A model generated the notes under the pieces. The model saw nothing but the letters and a program-made list of their open reading frames with translations. It ran no database searches and had not been told where the DNA came from. A stretch of DNA of 64,000 bases from Rhexocercosporidium sp. MPI-PUGE-AT-0058 (Eukaryota; Ascomycota; Leotiomycetes; Helotiales): contig JAGTJL010000001.1 in the NCBI GenBank assembly GCA_020746875.1, positions 2,418,001 to 2,482,000 on the forward strand, written 5' to 3'. The position numbers and the translations under genes were made by a program. Below, piece by piece: positions 22,799 to 33,640 of this stretch (its first letter is position 1; every line of letters starts with the position of its first letter).

Positions 22799-25054
22799 TC
22801 ACACTGATAAAATTTGACACTTCTCGAAAGCAGTCTGAGGACCGTTTGCAGAAGCATTCCCTTGGTCTCCCGGAACGTTCGAATCTGTTGGCTGAGAATT
22901 CTTATCCGGTGGCCTTTGCAAATCGTTCACCGCATCCATCAGATCGGTCTTCAGACTTGTCCAAAGAGGCTTCCAAGGTACTGGTGCAGCAGCCAGGCAG
23001 TAATTCATCATAGAGTTCGCCGTGATCAAATCCTGCTTCCTCACATCCCATTCTTCATACACATCTTTATCCAGTGCAAACAAGATAGCCGCAGCTCCAC
23101 ACCGAGCGAATATCGAACACCAATTCGTTGCCAGAATACCGATACATAGATTTCGGCAGTTGATAAAATTGCCGTCAGTAAAATCTAGGCGTGCTAATTG
23201 AATGGATTGGATCTCAATGAACTCCTCGCTCGTTTGCAGGGTGAGATCTGTTGGGTCATACAAAATCATGCGAGCAACTTCAAGATCTAGAAGCAATGGC
23301 ACGATATCGATGTTGTTTCCCTGGTCAGTGGTCTTTAGGACGTTGAGAAACACCCGAGTCCCTCTATTCCAAGCTTTGAGGGCTGCACGGCGATCAGGAT
23401 ATCTGACTTGGTTGACTGCTTCCAGACTTTGTATCGCAGCAATCTGCACTTGATGATTCGAAACTGCCTCAGCCATCGATTGGATTAAGCTTAGCAAAAT
23501 CGTGCGCTGTTTCTCAAGAGTAAACTCTTCGCCTCGAACTGATGCCATGGTCGCCATGGCTGCTTCAACGTGGGCTTTTTGTTGTGCTGAGTTGTTCCAG
23601 AACGATTCCTCCCCCTGAGAGCTAATCAGTAGATCTCGACCGAATTCCATAGCTCGTCGTTCCTCTGATGTCAGATCGAGGGCTATCCGCAAAGTCTGGA
23701 CAGCAGCCACAAACTGACTGTTAAGAGCAGGATAGGCGTGATTGAGGGCTTGGAAGCACAACGGTTTACCGGGTTTCACTTTTGCAGACTTGGGATTAAT
23801 GGTAAGTGTATACCTGGACCCTTCCTTCCTAGAGCGATAATGAAGAAGACCGTGTCCGAACCTTCTAACTGCCACGGACCAGAAATTTTCTTGTTGAATA
23901 TCTTCGTAGAAGGTTATTGGTATAGGAAAGACTTCATCGTATATATCAATACCTGGATTCTTTAGTATAACGCCGTTGGTGTCCATACGATCAACATGGT
24001 TGGCGGTTGGATATCGCCTCGAGAGAAAGAATCCCAATGGGGGAATATCTGCTAGTGGTATTTGTAGCCTATCTTTCCCAAGGAACCTCTCTGTGCTTCC
24101 AAGATTGATCTACCAGATGTCAGATGTGATCGTACTCCGTGTGTGAGTGACTCACAGCTTGTTCATAGCTGTAACCAATTTCTGGCAAAGCTTCCGTGTC
24201 AAAGTAATGCTCCGGCATTCCATATTTTCCTTGAAAGTCTGTGTGGAAAAATTGAACAGCATGCATGACTTCGTGCGCAATCTACTAATCTATCAGCAAG
24301 GCCGTGTAAGTGGTGAAGCTATCTACCGTATTAGCAATTGACCATTCGATGCACATCTTCTCAGCCGAGTTCAGATCGCTCCTTAGTAAATGCTCAAAAT
24401 CCGAGTAGTCAAGCCATGTAAAGACTCTAGGTAATTTTCCTGGCGTCGGGTCATATCGTATATAGTCATCATTCGTAATTGTGATCGCAACAGCTCCAGT
24501 TGCATCTTCGGACTCCGTCGGGTTTTCACCCGGTTTCATGAATCCAAAAGTATACTTAAATCGATTCTGTAGCAGGGCAAAGACTTTGTCTCTGTCAATT
24601 GGCGTTACCGTTGGTTTCGAGAATTGAACAGCAGGACGAGGGCGAAAAGAATACAGATCGTCACGTCCATGATCCACTAGTTCAATTCGAGACAGAGGAA
24701 TCGGCTCCCTTGGAGCGTTCAAAAGTGCATCAAACTGAGTTTCCCTTAGCACATATTTGCAGGATTAAAATGAAGACCTACCCATGGAAGTACATAAATA
24801 GAAGTAAGCATTTTGGTTGCGAGAATGAGTACAGGTTCCAAGATAGGCCAGATCAAAGGGTTACTAGCAACCCACATCCCCTGTCCATTGGCCATGGGAT
24901 ACAAAGCATCACGAGGGAAATCGGGCTGGACGGGTACAGTCTCCCAGTTCTCGATTCGCAGCATCGGTAAGATGAACTTCGGTAAAGTCGAGGGAAGCAG
25001 CTCTCTTGTGGGCAAGCAATCGAGTTGACCCAATTCCCGTGATGAGAAACCCAT
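22799..25054 (-). CDS. Unrecognised 705-aa protein with HExxH metallopeptidase-like motif
   Basis: Four exons joined in phase 0: 24782-25054, 24327-24734, 24156-24281 and 22799-24109. I do not recognise a named family. Exon 1 contains a hydrophobic stretch around residues 65-90 (WPILEPVLILATKM...), possibly a membrane segment. Exon 3 begins with IAHEVMHAVQFFH, an HExxH zinc-binding motif, followed by a DTEALPEIGYSYEQA segment whose acidic residues could give the third ligand, as in gluzincins. The large last exon is acidic, helical and rich in Leu/Ala, resembling a helical repeat region, and ends in a Pro/Asn/Gln-rich tail. The introns are 45-47 bp with good donors, which supports a real gene. 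The start at 25054 is the first ATG of the open exon; an earlier start or exon is possible. The metallopeptidase reading is inference from the motif alone. Confidence 0.72.
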
Positions 25055-25561
25055 CAACTTCCGCTTTTGATGCTTCTCGTATATATTCCCGTCTGGCGTT
25101 CATTGGTCCCCCAGACGTGCAAATTCATACTCGGTCGGTGTTAGCCCGCTTTTATAATCAGTGATTGAGAATCGGCCATATTTTCGAGCCCATGCAGTCA
25201 ATGGTATTGAGGAGCCTGGAGGTGCTCCTCGCACCGCTGGATCTGTTGCCATGGTTTTGTCATGAATTACACGCTTCCAATGACATGAGTGAAACCAAAG
25301 ACTTAAATGATAGGATGACGGAGCAAACAGTTCTTTGTTCTATACTTCGATAGGTACTGTATTCGGAACACGATAGAAACAATCAGTTCTCACTATATAC
25401 TAAATCCTTTGTTTAGGATCCTCTTCGGGAATCTTGGTTCCGCATTTGGGCATAAAGAAAAAGAGGAACCTAGCCTGTATCTTGCTGAAGTGGAAGCTCA
25501 ACACAAATGAACCAACAACAATCCAATTGTACAGCGGTGCAAAGACATCGATAGCTAAAAC
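25055..25561. other. Intergenic
   Basis: No supported gene. It lies between the start of the HExxH gene and the end of the DJ-1-type gene, both on the minus strand. Confidence 0.5.
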
Positions 25562-26536
25562 TTAAGCTAATGTGCTTTGAATCAAGGCAATTGTCTTCTC
25601 GGCAAGTAGTTGAGCATCGGGAGGAAACCTTGCGCTGAGGTAATTATACTTTTCGTCCTCGACCACGAATCTGTCGTAAATCAGCATTCGGTCCAGAAAA
25701 AGCAAAAAAGAGACTTACGGGTTCATCCCCAAGCTATTTTTATATTGCTTGTCCGGATCATCCAAGCATTTCCGAACCTTAACCCCAACTTCTAAGCTCA
25801 AGTCTGTCTGAAGGAAACCTTTCCACTCACTGATGTTTCAACATTGTCACTCCCAGCTCCATATGTCTTGTAATAGTCCCCCAAAAATAGCCTCGTTCCC
25901 CAAAAAGCACTCTGCTCAAATCGCGCTGGCAAAGCCGTCGTATTACATTCGTGTATAACGCTCTTGTCTCCCTTCTTCGTCTCCGATAAAACCATCACGC
26001 CATGGCACACGGCAGCAACTGTCTTTGTACTCGGCTTCACCGTAGCAGGAAAGTACGAGGCAAGGAGTCTATGTATAGTATGGGAGTCGATGAGCTGTCG
26101 CACGCTCTTCTCATGCCCGCCAGGTAGGAATATGAGGTTATATGGTTCGAATGTGAAGTCTGGGGAAGACCAGGAGAGGGGCTGTTGGAACTCGGGGGTT
26201 TCAGCCATTTTATAATATGCATCCACTGCAGATTGAGTGGCGCCCTGTATTGCATGGATGAGCATGAGGATTCCTTCTATAGATGGAGTGTTGTTCTTAC
26301 AAGAAGCTTCTGCGTAATACCCTTTAGCATCTTCGCGTCGCATTCTGGTGTCTTCCCATGTTCTGTCGCGAAGGACACCTCAAATCCCGCCTTCTTGAAC
26401 GCGGTATATGGCACCGCAGTCTCTATATATCAAGTGTTAGAATCTTCCAGCTCGTTCGGAGAGAGGTTTGAAGCTCCGTACCTGTTGGGTCATGGCCATA
26501 GTCTGACATGGGGATGAGTACTTTGGGAGTGACCAT
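25562..26536 (-). CDS. DJ-1/PfpI-family (class I glutamine amidotransferase-like) protein
   Basis: Five exons: 26482-26536, 26301-26422, 25831-26244, 25719-25777 and 25562-25670, 252 aa. The fold is the DJ-1/ThiJ/PfpI type, whose members act as glyoxalases, chaperones or amidotransferase-like hydrolases. Seen in order: N-terminal VLIPMSDYGHDPTETAVP, the acidic-residue region LIFLPGGHEKSV, and the nucleophile elbow AVCHGVMVLSE with the reactive cysteine. The C-terminal SLGMNPFVVEDEKYNY segment depends on the last two short introns. Without them the frame would end early in FRQT, so the shorter single-exon reading is rejected. Size fits the fungal Hsp31-like/PfpI group. No targeting signal is seen. 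It sits between an unrelated metallopeptidase-like gene and an MFS transporter. Confidence 0.88.
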
Positions 26537-27090
26537 GTTGAAAAAGATTGCGTTGGGCTGGGAATTAGGATCTGCGAAGTTCAGTAAATATATGTTAGTA
26601 CGCAAGAGATTGTAGCAAAGAGTGAATAGCACACAGCAACATGATATCATTGATGCTCATGATTTGGATGTCTGCCTCGGCAAGCATCTCTCGCTTTGAT
26701 CTGCATATCCGGTCTATATGACTACCGTACTGACCACCCCCCAGTCTCACGACGGTCCCGTTCCCCTTCTCCACCCTAGACAATACTCGATAGTGCATTT
26801 TGGATCAACTACAACATTTTCATTCTCAGAATTGTAGCTCTACGGAGCTTCGCTTTGAAAGTTTATATGCTCCTAGTTCTAGGCTGTTTTCGGCTCGTTG
26901 TAAGCAATGTCATCCCCTGTTTCCAGACCATGGGTGTTTTCTTCTGTATTGCTTCTTCTAGAGATTAGAGACTGAATTCAATCATCCGTGGAATATTTCA
27001 AGTGATTATCACTACTCCTTGTCTTCCGATCTTTGCAACTCCCACCAACGACAGGACGTCAAGAACACCCCCGATCCCCACTTTCGTTTC
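26537..27090. other. Intergenic
   Basis: No supported gene. Holds the upstream region of the DJ-1-type gene and the 3' flank of the MFS transporter gene. Confidence 0.5.
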
Positions 27091-29034
27091 TTATGCCATC
27101 TCCAACTTCGGACCCTTGGTCTCCATCTTCAACTTTACGAACAGATCATGTCTCGCCCACCAGCTTCTCATTCGCTTTCCATAGATGTAGACGGGAATTG
27201 CCAACAACGAGAGAAAGATCGAGGTGCCACCAAAGACAAACATGATCTCTTCTGGACCTTTGTCTGCGACCCAATCATTGGCAAACGATGAAAGGCCGTA
27301 GAACATGAAGTTCTAGTCTAGTCAGCACAACAACTTTTGAGGATAAGCCGTGTTGAGTGTGTACCTTGAAGAGCATGTTCATAATGAAGATCTCATTGCT
27401 CTGGTTTCGGAACGCGTCCAGACCATATGCCAGTGTTGCAAAGATGCCAATCAACACACCAACCATCATCACTCCCTGAAGAAAGGCACATAGGATGGCA
27501 TTCGCTCCAACTGACATGGCGTAGCCGAATAAAAACATTCCAAGTCCCTGTGATCACGTCAGTAAGACCTTCAATCTAAGGTGGGAGAAGAACCTACACA
27601 AAACACACATGCCAGGCCCATAAATACCAATCGGAATTCCGGCTCGCTAGGAGATTCTGTCAGCTGAGGCGACAATCTAGTAATCACGGTACTTACTACA
27701 TCCCCTTATTTCTCTTCCCCATATACTTGATGATAGGGTCGCTTGCCCAGCCCACAAAGATTGATCCAATCATCCCACCCACAAACGGTCCCGCTCCAAG
27801 ATATCCAATCTCTGCAGGACCGAAATTCCATGGGGGTCCTGAGAAGACACCTGCTAGAATGATAGCAGAGCCAACATACCAGCTGTTTAAAAGTCCAGAA
27901 GTGATGATAGCATAGCAGGCCGCTGGATTCAGCAACGTAATGAATGGTCCAACCAAGTACTTGAACATGTTATCTTCAGAATACTTGCCTGTATAGATTG
28001 CTAATTCTTGTACGAAAGTTTTCTTCTTGGGCGCATTTGCCGACTCGACACCCACTACCACCCCCTGATGCTCTTTCTCATACTCTGCAAGGTCGCCAAG
28101 GTTGTCGTCCAGGGCGGTGTCTGTTTCGTACCGGTGGTCGCGAATGTACGCAGTCTCGGGGCAGAACAGAAACATCAAGACGAATTGAATGACGAGGAAT
28201 ATCTGGAACATATGGAAAAGCCAGAGCCATCCTAGATCAGCAAACACGACTCCGCATATGATAGACGCGAGCGAGGAGGCAGCATTCAGAATAAAGTTGA
28301 TAAAGCCGATCCGGAGACCGCGTTGGTGTACGAAATACATGTCGCCGACGGACGCAACAATCAGGGACTCAAATGCAGAGGTGGAGAAACCTTGGATCTG
28401 AATAGTCATATCTTAGCATGGTTCATGGATGAGGGTGAGAAACTCACGATTCGTGCAGCTAGGAGATAATTATAGCTGATCTTTGCTTGACCGATAGCCG
28501 TCCCGACGATGCAAAACAGTGTTGAAGCTAGGTAAGCAGGTCGTTTGCCGTATTTTCTACTCACAGCACAGACGATGGGTCCCGATGCACCAGCAGCGAG
28601 AAGGTTGTATCCAGACACAAGAACGACTGTTGTCAGGGGCTTGTTGATTTGTTGGGCAATCACAAAATATGAGGCGTTAAGAAACGGTCCCTAAGATCGT
28701 GAGATTCTGAACGTGCAATCCAGTCATGGCTCATACATTTGTGCCAGCATTGAGCATAGCTCCAAGACAGAGAATAGCAACGATGAGCTCTTTCTTCCAC
28801 ATAGGCCAGTTTAAGGGATCATTTGGATCTTCACTAGGTTGTGGGGAAAGCACGATGTGCGAGTTTTTGCCAGTTCCATGCTTCAGAGTTGAGGTGATGT
28901 TCTCAACATCAGCAGCTTGATCGTTCAGCAGCACCGTCCCTGGGACATGCGCGAGTTTATGATCTGCCCTTGAATTAGTGGAGGATATTCGGCGAGGCAA
29001 ACAAACAGCTACCTTCTAGAACTCCCAAACCCAT
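27091..29034 (-). CDS. MFS transporter (DHA1-type drug/metabolite exporter)
   Basis: Seven exons: 29013-29034, 28737-28963, 28448-28690, about 27697-28397, 27598-27646, 27365-27547 and 27091-27312, 548 aa. The tiny first exon encodes only MGLGVLE and is followed by DHKLAHVPGTVLL, a start typical of this subfamily. A cytosolic NDPLNWPMWKKE segment precedes the first helix. About twelve hydrophobic helices follow, with the motif-A-like loop SRKYGKRPAY between helices 2 and 3 and a charged central loop (residues about 255-315). The C-terminus is cytosolic and Lys-rich. The family exports drugs, toxins or metabolites at the plasma membrane; substrate cannot be told. It is not near enough to the siderophore genes to claim a siderophore role. 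Confidence 0.9.
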
Positions 29035-30387
29035 GTTGGCAAGGATTGAGACGATGGAGTCTCGGCTGTGCTACAAGGAGATGGTGAACGACAGTGATGT
29101 AAAGGAGCAGTTGCTCGAAAATTGTAAAGCTAACGAGATGTAACACCCGAGAGAGATCTGCAGGTGAACGAAGGGCAGGAAGAGGAGAAGTTATGGAATA
29201 CAAATACCAACTGACAGCTCACTCCCCAAAACTCCTCCCCCGCACCCTGCATTGCTCCCCAGCCAATACTTTTGCAACCTGCACCACGCTTTATCCCCAA
29301 GGGTGCACTGCAGCGTCGCAACAAAACTTTAAGACAGGGGACAGCGGTTACCTTTTGCCTCTTTTCTTGGCACCTTTTTTATCTCTTGTAACGATAATAA
29401 TAATAATGCGGGGAAAAGAATACAAAAGTTAACCCTTTGTATTTCCCCTTACTTGGGGAGTATAAACGTGTTTTTTTATTTATTCAATTTGGTCTTGTGT
29501 CCATAGAAGTTGTATTCTGTTGAAGGTGGGCATTCCGGGGGGCCCTTGTCGACAAGGGGAAGAAGATTACCACTGCTGCTGTACCACCGTAAGAGAGGGG
29601 CAGCTGAAATGCTCGCCAGTCCCCCATGTTGTTGTTGTTGCCTTTCACTCTGGGGTCCTCCGACTTCCCCGTATCTACAGAGACGGGAATGGGGATGGGG
29701 TCAGGGTCTCGAGACCTTTCGGCAGTCGTTCGCGATTTTATTACCTATCACCATTTATCGAGATCATGCAGACCACGGATTGGAATCTTTGGCTTTTGAG
29801 ATATATGACTGTTATCGTCCTATCTTTTTCCTGCGTCCCAAAGACTAAACACGAATCTCATCAGGAATATGCTCAGTGTTGCACCCAAGGACGTACTCGT
29901 ACCGAGTACAGTATCTGTGCCGCTGCCGATGCCCATAAGATCAGTCAACTCCTCGAGATATGATCTCTCGTCTTGAAACCTTCAAGACCCCAAGATTTAT
30001 TCATCCAGCTTGGGGAGGAAGTATATCTCATGGAACCAGCGTTAGAGGCTGGGGGTTTTTCCTGTGCAGATGGACCCTGAGAACCAAATTCTGCTCAAGG
30101 AGGGGGTGAGGGGAGTTGAGGGACATGGCACAACACGCGACAAGCACGTTGAATATCGAACTTGACTCTGCCAGGAAGTCACCGAACCATACAAAACCCA
30201 GGTTCGTAGGGATTCAAGTATTGACAACTGCTCGGAAAGTTGGATTTGTGTTTGCGGAGAATGGAAACTGACACAACAGCATATCGACTTGGCAGTTGGT
30301 TCAGATAGAAATTGCTCATGGGCCGGCGTTACTCTAACGATATCAACGATTTCAAGACCATAACTCCATTTTCTCACTATTTTCAAA
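29035..30387. other. Intergenic
   Basis: No supported gene. Overlapping frames near 29510-29963 lack family features. An imperfect ATAATAATAATAATG run lies near 29393-29408. Confidence 0.55.
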
Positions 30388-32001
30388 TCAGAAAAACGAA
30401 TCGTCGGCAGCTCTTCCCCGTTGCACAGTTCTACCTGGACTCCGTGGCGGAATCTCTGGTCCACCTCCATGACTGGACACTCGATCGCTGCCAGCTACCT
30501 TGTATTCCGTCGCAAATCCATCATCTTTCTTATGAATGGTCCCTCCTTGTACATAGAAGCTTCCCATCGGACTTGGTGCGCTATCCCGATGAGGCGTGAG
30601 AACTGACTCTCTGGCTTTCTGCTTCCGTCTACGCAGAAAACACCCGACAAAAACAGCCAGCACAGTGAAGCCACCTGCACCAGCACCAACTCCGACTGCA
30701 ATCTTGGTATTGGATGAGAGACCTTGTGAAGAAGAATCTTGCCCCTGTCTTGACAATGGAATGTCCGCAGAAGTAGAACTCGAAGATGATTCGGAGTTCG
30801 TGCTCGAACCTGTTGCTGAACTCAAGCTGGAGCTCGAAGTTGAGGTCGGGCTGACTTTGCGTGGTGGAGAATTGTTGAAGCGATCGAGGAGACTGTTTCG
30901 GTCAGCATTTAATTGAGATGCTCATAAGCAAGAAACGTACTCATCTATCACATGGATGACACCGTTCGCCACAATGTAGTCTGAAGCAATGACCTTGGCC
31001 GAGTTGACATAAATATCTCCATCTTGAATGGTGATTGTCAGGCTGGAGCCCTCCTGTGTCTTCAATCTCATACCATCCTTGAGCGTGGAGCTATAGCCGA
31101 TGACGCCGGGGACGACATGGTATTGGAATACTGCTTTCATCTCCGCGGCTGTTGAGTTTGCAGCCTGTAAGGTCGCATTCCCTAGAGCGGCTGCGGAGTT
31201 TGGTATGAAGTAAGTCACATCTGGAACTCTCATTATTCCATCCACGTATTCTGCATTTTGGACGTTCAGGTACCCCGCTGTGTTGAGGATCGAAACAAAG
31301 TATTGCATCCGCGCGGCTGATATTTGCAGAACAGCTCTGCAGGTAACGGGGAGGTCAGCAATTGCCACATCAAGGATGTCTTGACAAGAGGATAAGAAAG
31401 GTCTCAAGAATCTTGAAACACACCAGAAGGGAAGTTCTGGGCTCCCCCAATACCTACTGGATAGGGATGGAGAGGAATTTGTCAATTATATGAACGATTC
31501 CACCCGTACAAATGAGTTCCTATTTAGCGTAAGCTCTGGAAGTGCAGTGGCAGAGCTCATACTCACATCCCCGACAGCTGCAGCGGCCTTGTTTCCTGAC
31601 ACCACACGAGGATTCCCTTCACCATCTACTGTCAACTCAACAGCCTGTCCGCCGGTGACGTTGGCGAAGCTGGGATTCGCTAGGTTCGTCGAGACAAATT
31701 GGGACTCATTTGAGAAAGAAAGTGTAGGGAAACCACCCTTGAGCATGCCATACTGGATACTTGCCAGGATCAAATCCCCAGTCAAGGTAGCGTTTCCCTG
31801 ACTCTTTACCAATGCCGAAATTGCTTCATTGTTCGGGGCAAGGAAAGTGAAGTTATTGCTATTGGCAAGAAAGCTTGTTGCATTTGCAGATCCGTTGACG
31901 TAGCTGTACAGCGTGCTGAGTTCTGGGTTGGTTTGAAGCACCTGGAGCAAAGTTATAGCAAAGCTGCTGGGAACCAGCGTTGCAACCCATGGAATCTTCA
32001 T
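30388..32001 (-). CDS. Fasciclin (FAS1) two-domain protein with membrane anchor
   Basis: Four exons: 31567-32001, 31458-31519, 30941-31336 and 30388-30892, 465 aa. A short hydrophobic signal-like N-terminus precedes a first FAS1 domain (NFTFLAPNNEAI to the ICTGGIVHIID end). A second FAS1 domain follows (SILNTAGYL, DVTYFIPNSAAA, NGVIHVID). A Ser/Thr-rich stalk comes next, then one transmembrane helix (about residues 350-375, GAGAGGFTVLAVFVGCF), a stop-transfer RRRKQK and a cytosolic tail of about 85 residues rich in Pro, Ser and Gly. Several N-glycosylation sequons (NGS, NAT, NFT) are visible in the first domain. FAS1 proteins act in cell adhesion and cell-wall contact. The topology predicts a cell-surface protein with an internal tail that could signal, which is inference. 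Confidence 0.88.
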
Positions 32002-33640
32002 TTTTATTTTCCAAGATCAATGAAGTGAAAGCGCGTTTTCACTTGCATGTGGCTTTTGAGAAGTTCATATATCGTAGGAGGGGTAATAATTGCCACCTAA
32101 ACATGGGTTTGCGGTCCGTACAAAGACGTGCATTGCAGCAACGACTTGGATGGGGGTTAAAGACAACTATTGGTGCGATAAAAGTCACAGGTTCGAATGC
32201 AGACAAGATAAACATATAGACAGGGTCAGGTATCTGGAGTATTATCTTCAACTAATCCAGATGGGGGAGGTCGACCGGAAGAACTTTATTTACGAGTACA
32301 GCGGGAAGAAGCGTGCGGACCGCTGTCCCTCGGCTGAACACTTGAAACATCCTTCGGAACTTCCTCTTCCTCACTACTTTATATTGAGCTGCATTGCATA
32401 AGTATCAACCCCGCATGACAACTTCCTTCTTTTGAACGCTAAAAATTAAAGAGCCTGCGATTAAAGATGGTAAGCCATCCAGTGATCAGAGGATGCTTAT
32501 CATTCTCGGCGCTCCGTGGCTGTAGCGCAGATTCGGCTCTGTTCCGGTAGTTTCTTTGTGGTTAGGTATGTACTCGATACACTGTTTTATAGGCTGACAT
32601 GCTGTTGACTGCGAGGCTCGTGATAGACATCACATTAATCTAAAAGCGTTCTATCAAAGAAGTCCGCACCCGTTACATGTCAAAGATCTTCAGCCATGGC
32701 AGCCCAAACAGCAATTGTGGAAACCTTAATTGGATCTCCTTTCATCCCCACCATACAGACGGTTGACAAACCCGCTCACTCCGATAGTTGAGAATGCTCG
32801 CCTTTCAGGCGCATGACGAGGGAACATTTCTTGGGAGTGAATCATTATAGTAAAGTCGCAGTGGAAAACTTTGGCGTAGCACACGGCTGGGGAAAGCTAG
32901 TTTTGGAGTAAATAGCTAGAGCAGATGACTTTAAAACACCCGTCAGTTCTCATTATCAACTATCTGCCTAAGCTGATATCTCAGAAGGAAGAAACAATAG
33001 AATAGCCATTCTCACCCTGGCGAAATACCAGCATACACGTTGCGAACCCGCGAAAGGAACATATTCCAACATTTGGCAAGTCCGGACAATAATAAAGAGC
33101 CTCCTCAAAGAACATCTGAACCTCAACCCAAGCAATGCGATGAGCAGAAAGAACCCCGTACGATGAGGCAACCTTGGCAGAAGCAGGCAGAAATGCAGCA
33201 ATGCATCTCAACCACAGCATTCACCTAGAGACGAATGATATGATGCGATATTCTAAGGCTTTAAGGCTGCTGATCCAGAAACGTCTCTTGGAGCCCCCAA
33301 TGCTTTGTCCTACGTCCCTTCATTTAGTCTATGAGTGTATCTAAGGTTGAGCTAACACAATGAGAAGAAGGCAACAGTTAAGTGAGGAGACTGGGATATC
33401 CCAGAAGGGCTTGAGTAACTGCCTTACTAATTGTTCATGTAGAGCTAAAGGGTTTTCGATGTTTACCAAATTGCAAACAAATGATCCTGCTTACGTAGCA
33501 ATTAAACACCTAAGATGAGCCTGCAGTACGAACCATGGCCTTGGTTCTAGACTTTCCTATTGTTGCATCCAGTGCCTAACACAGAAAGTCCCAGATATAC
33601 TTACTTACATATCTTTTGTACAGTGCCTGACCTTTATATC
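32002..33640. other. Intergenic
   Basis: No supported gene. A GGTTCGAATGC string near 32190 resembles a tRNA B-box but has no cloverleaf around it. Confidence 0.55.

Noticed and set aside
25798..26343. 181-codon minus-strand frame as a complete DJ-1-type gene
   Set aside because: It starts inside an intron and ends in another; splicing five exons gives the full 252-aa family protein.
32185..32230. tRNA B-box-like string GGTTCGAATGC
   Set aside because: No A-box at the right distance and no cloverleaf stems.
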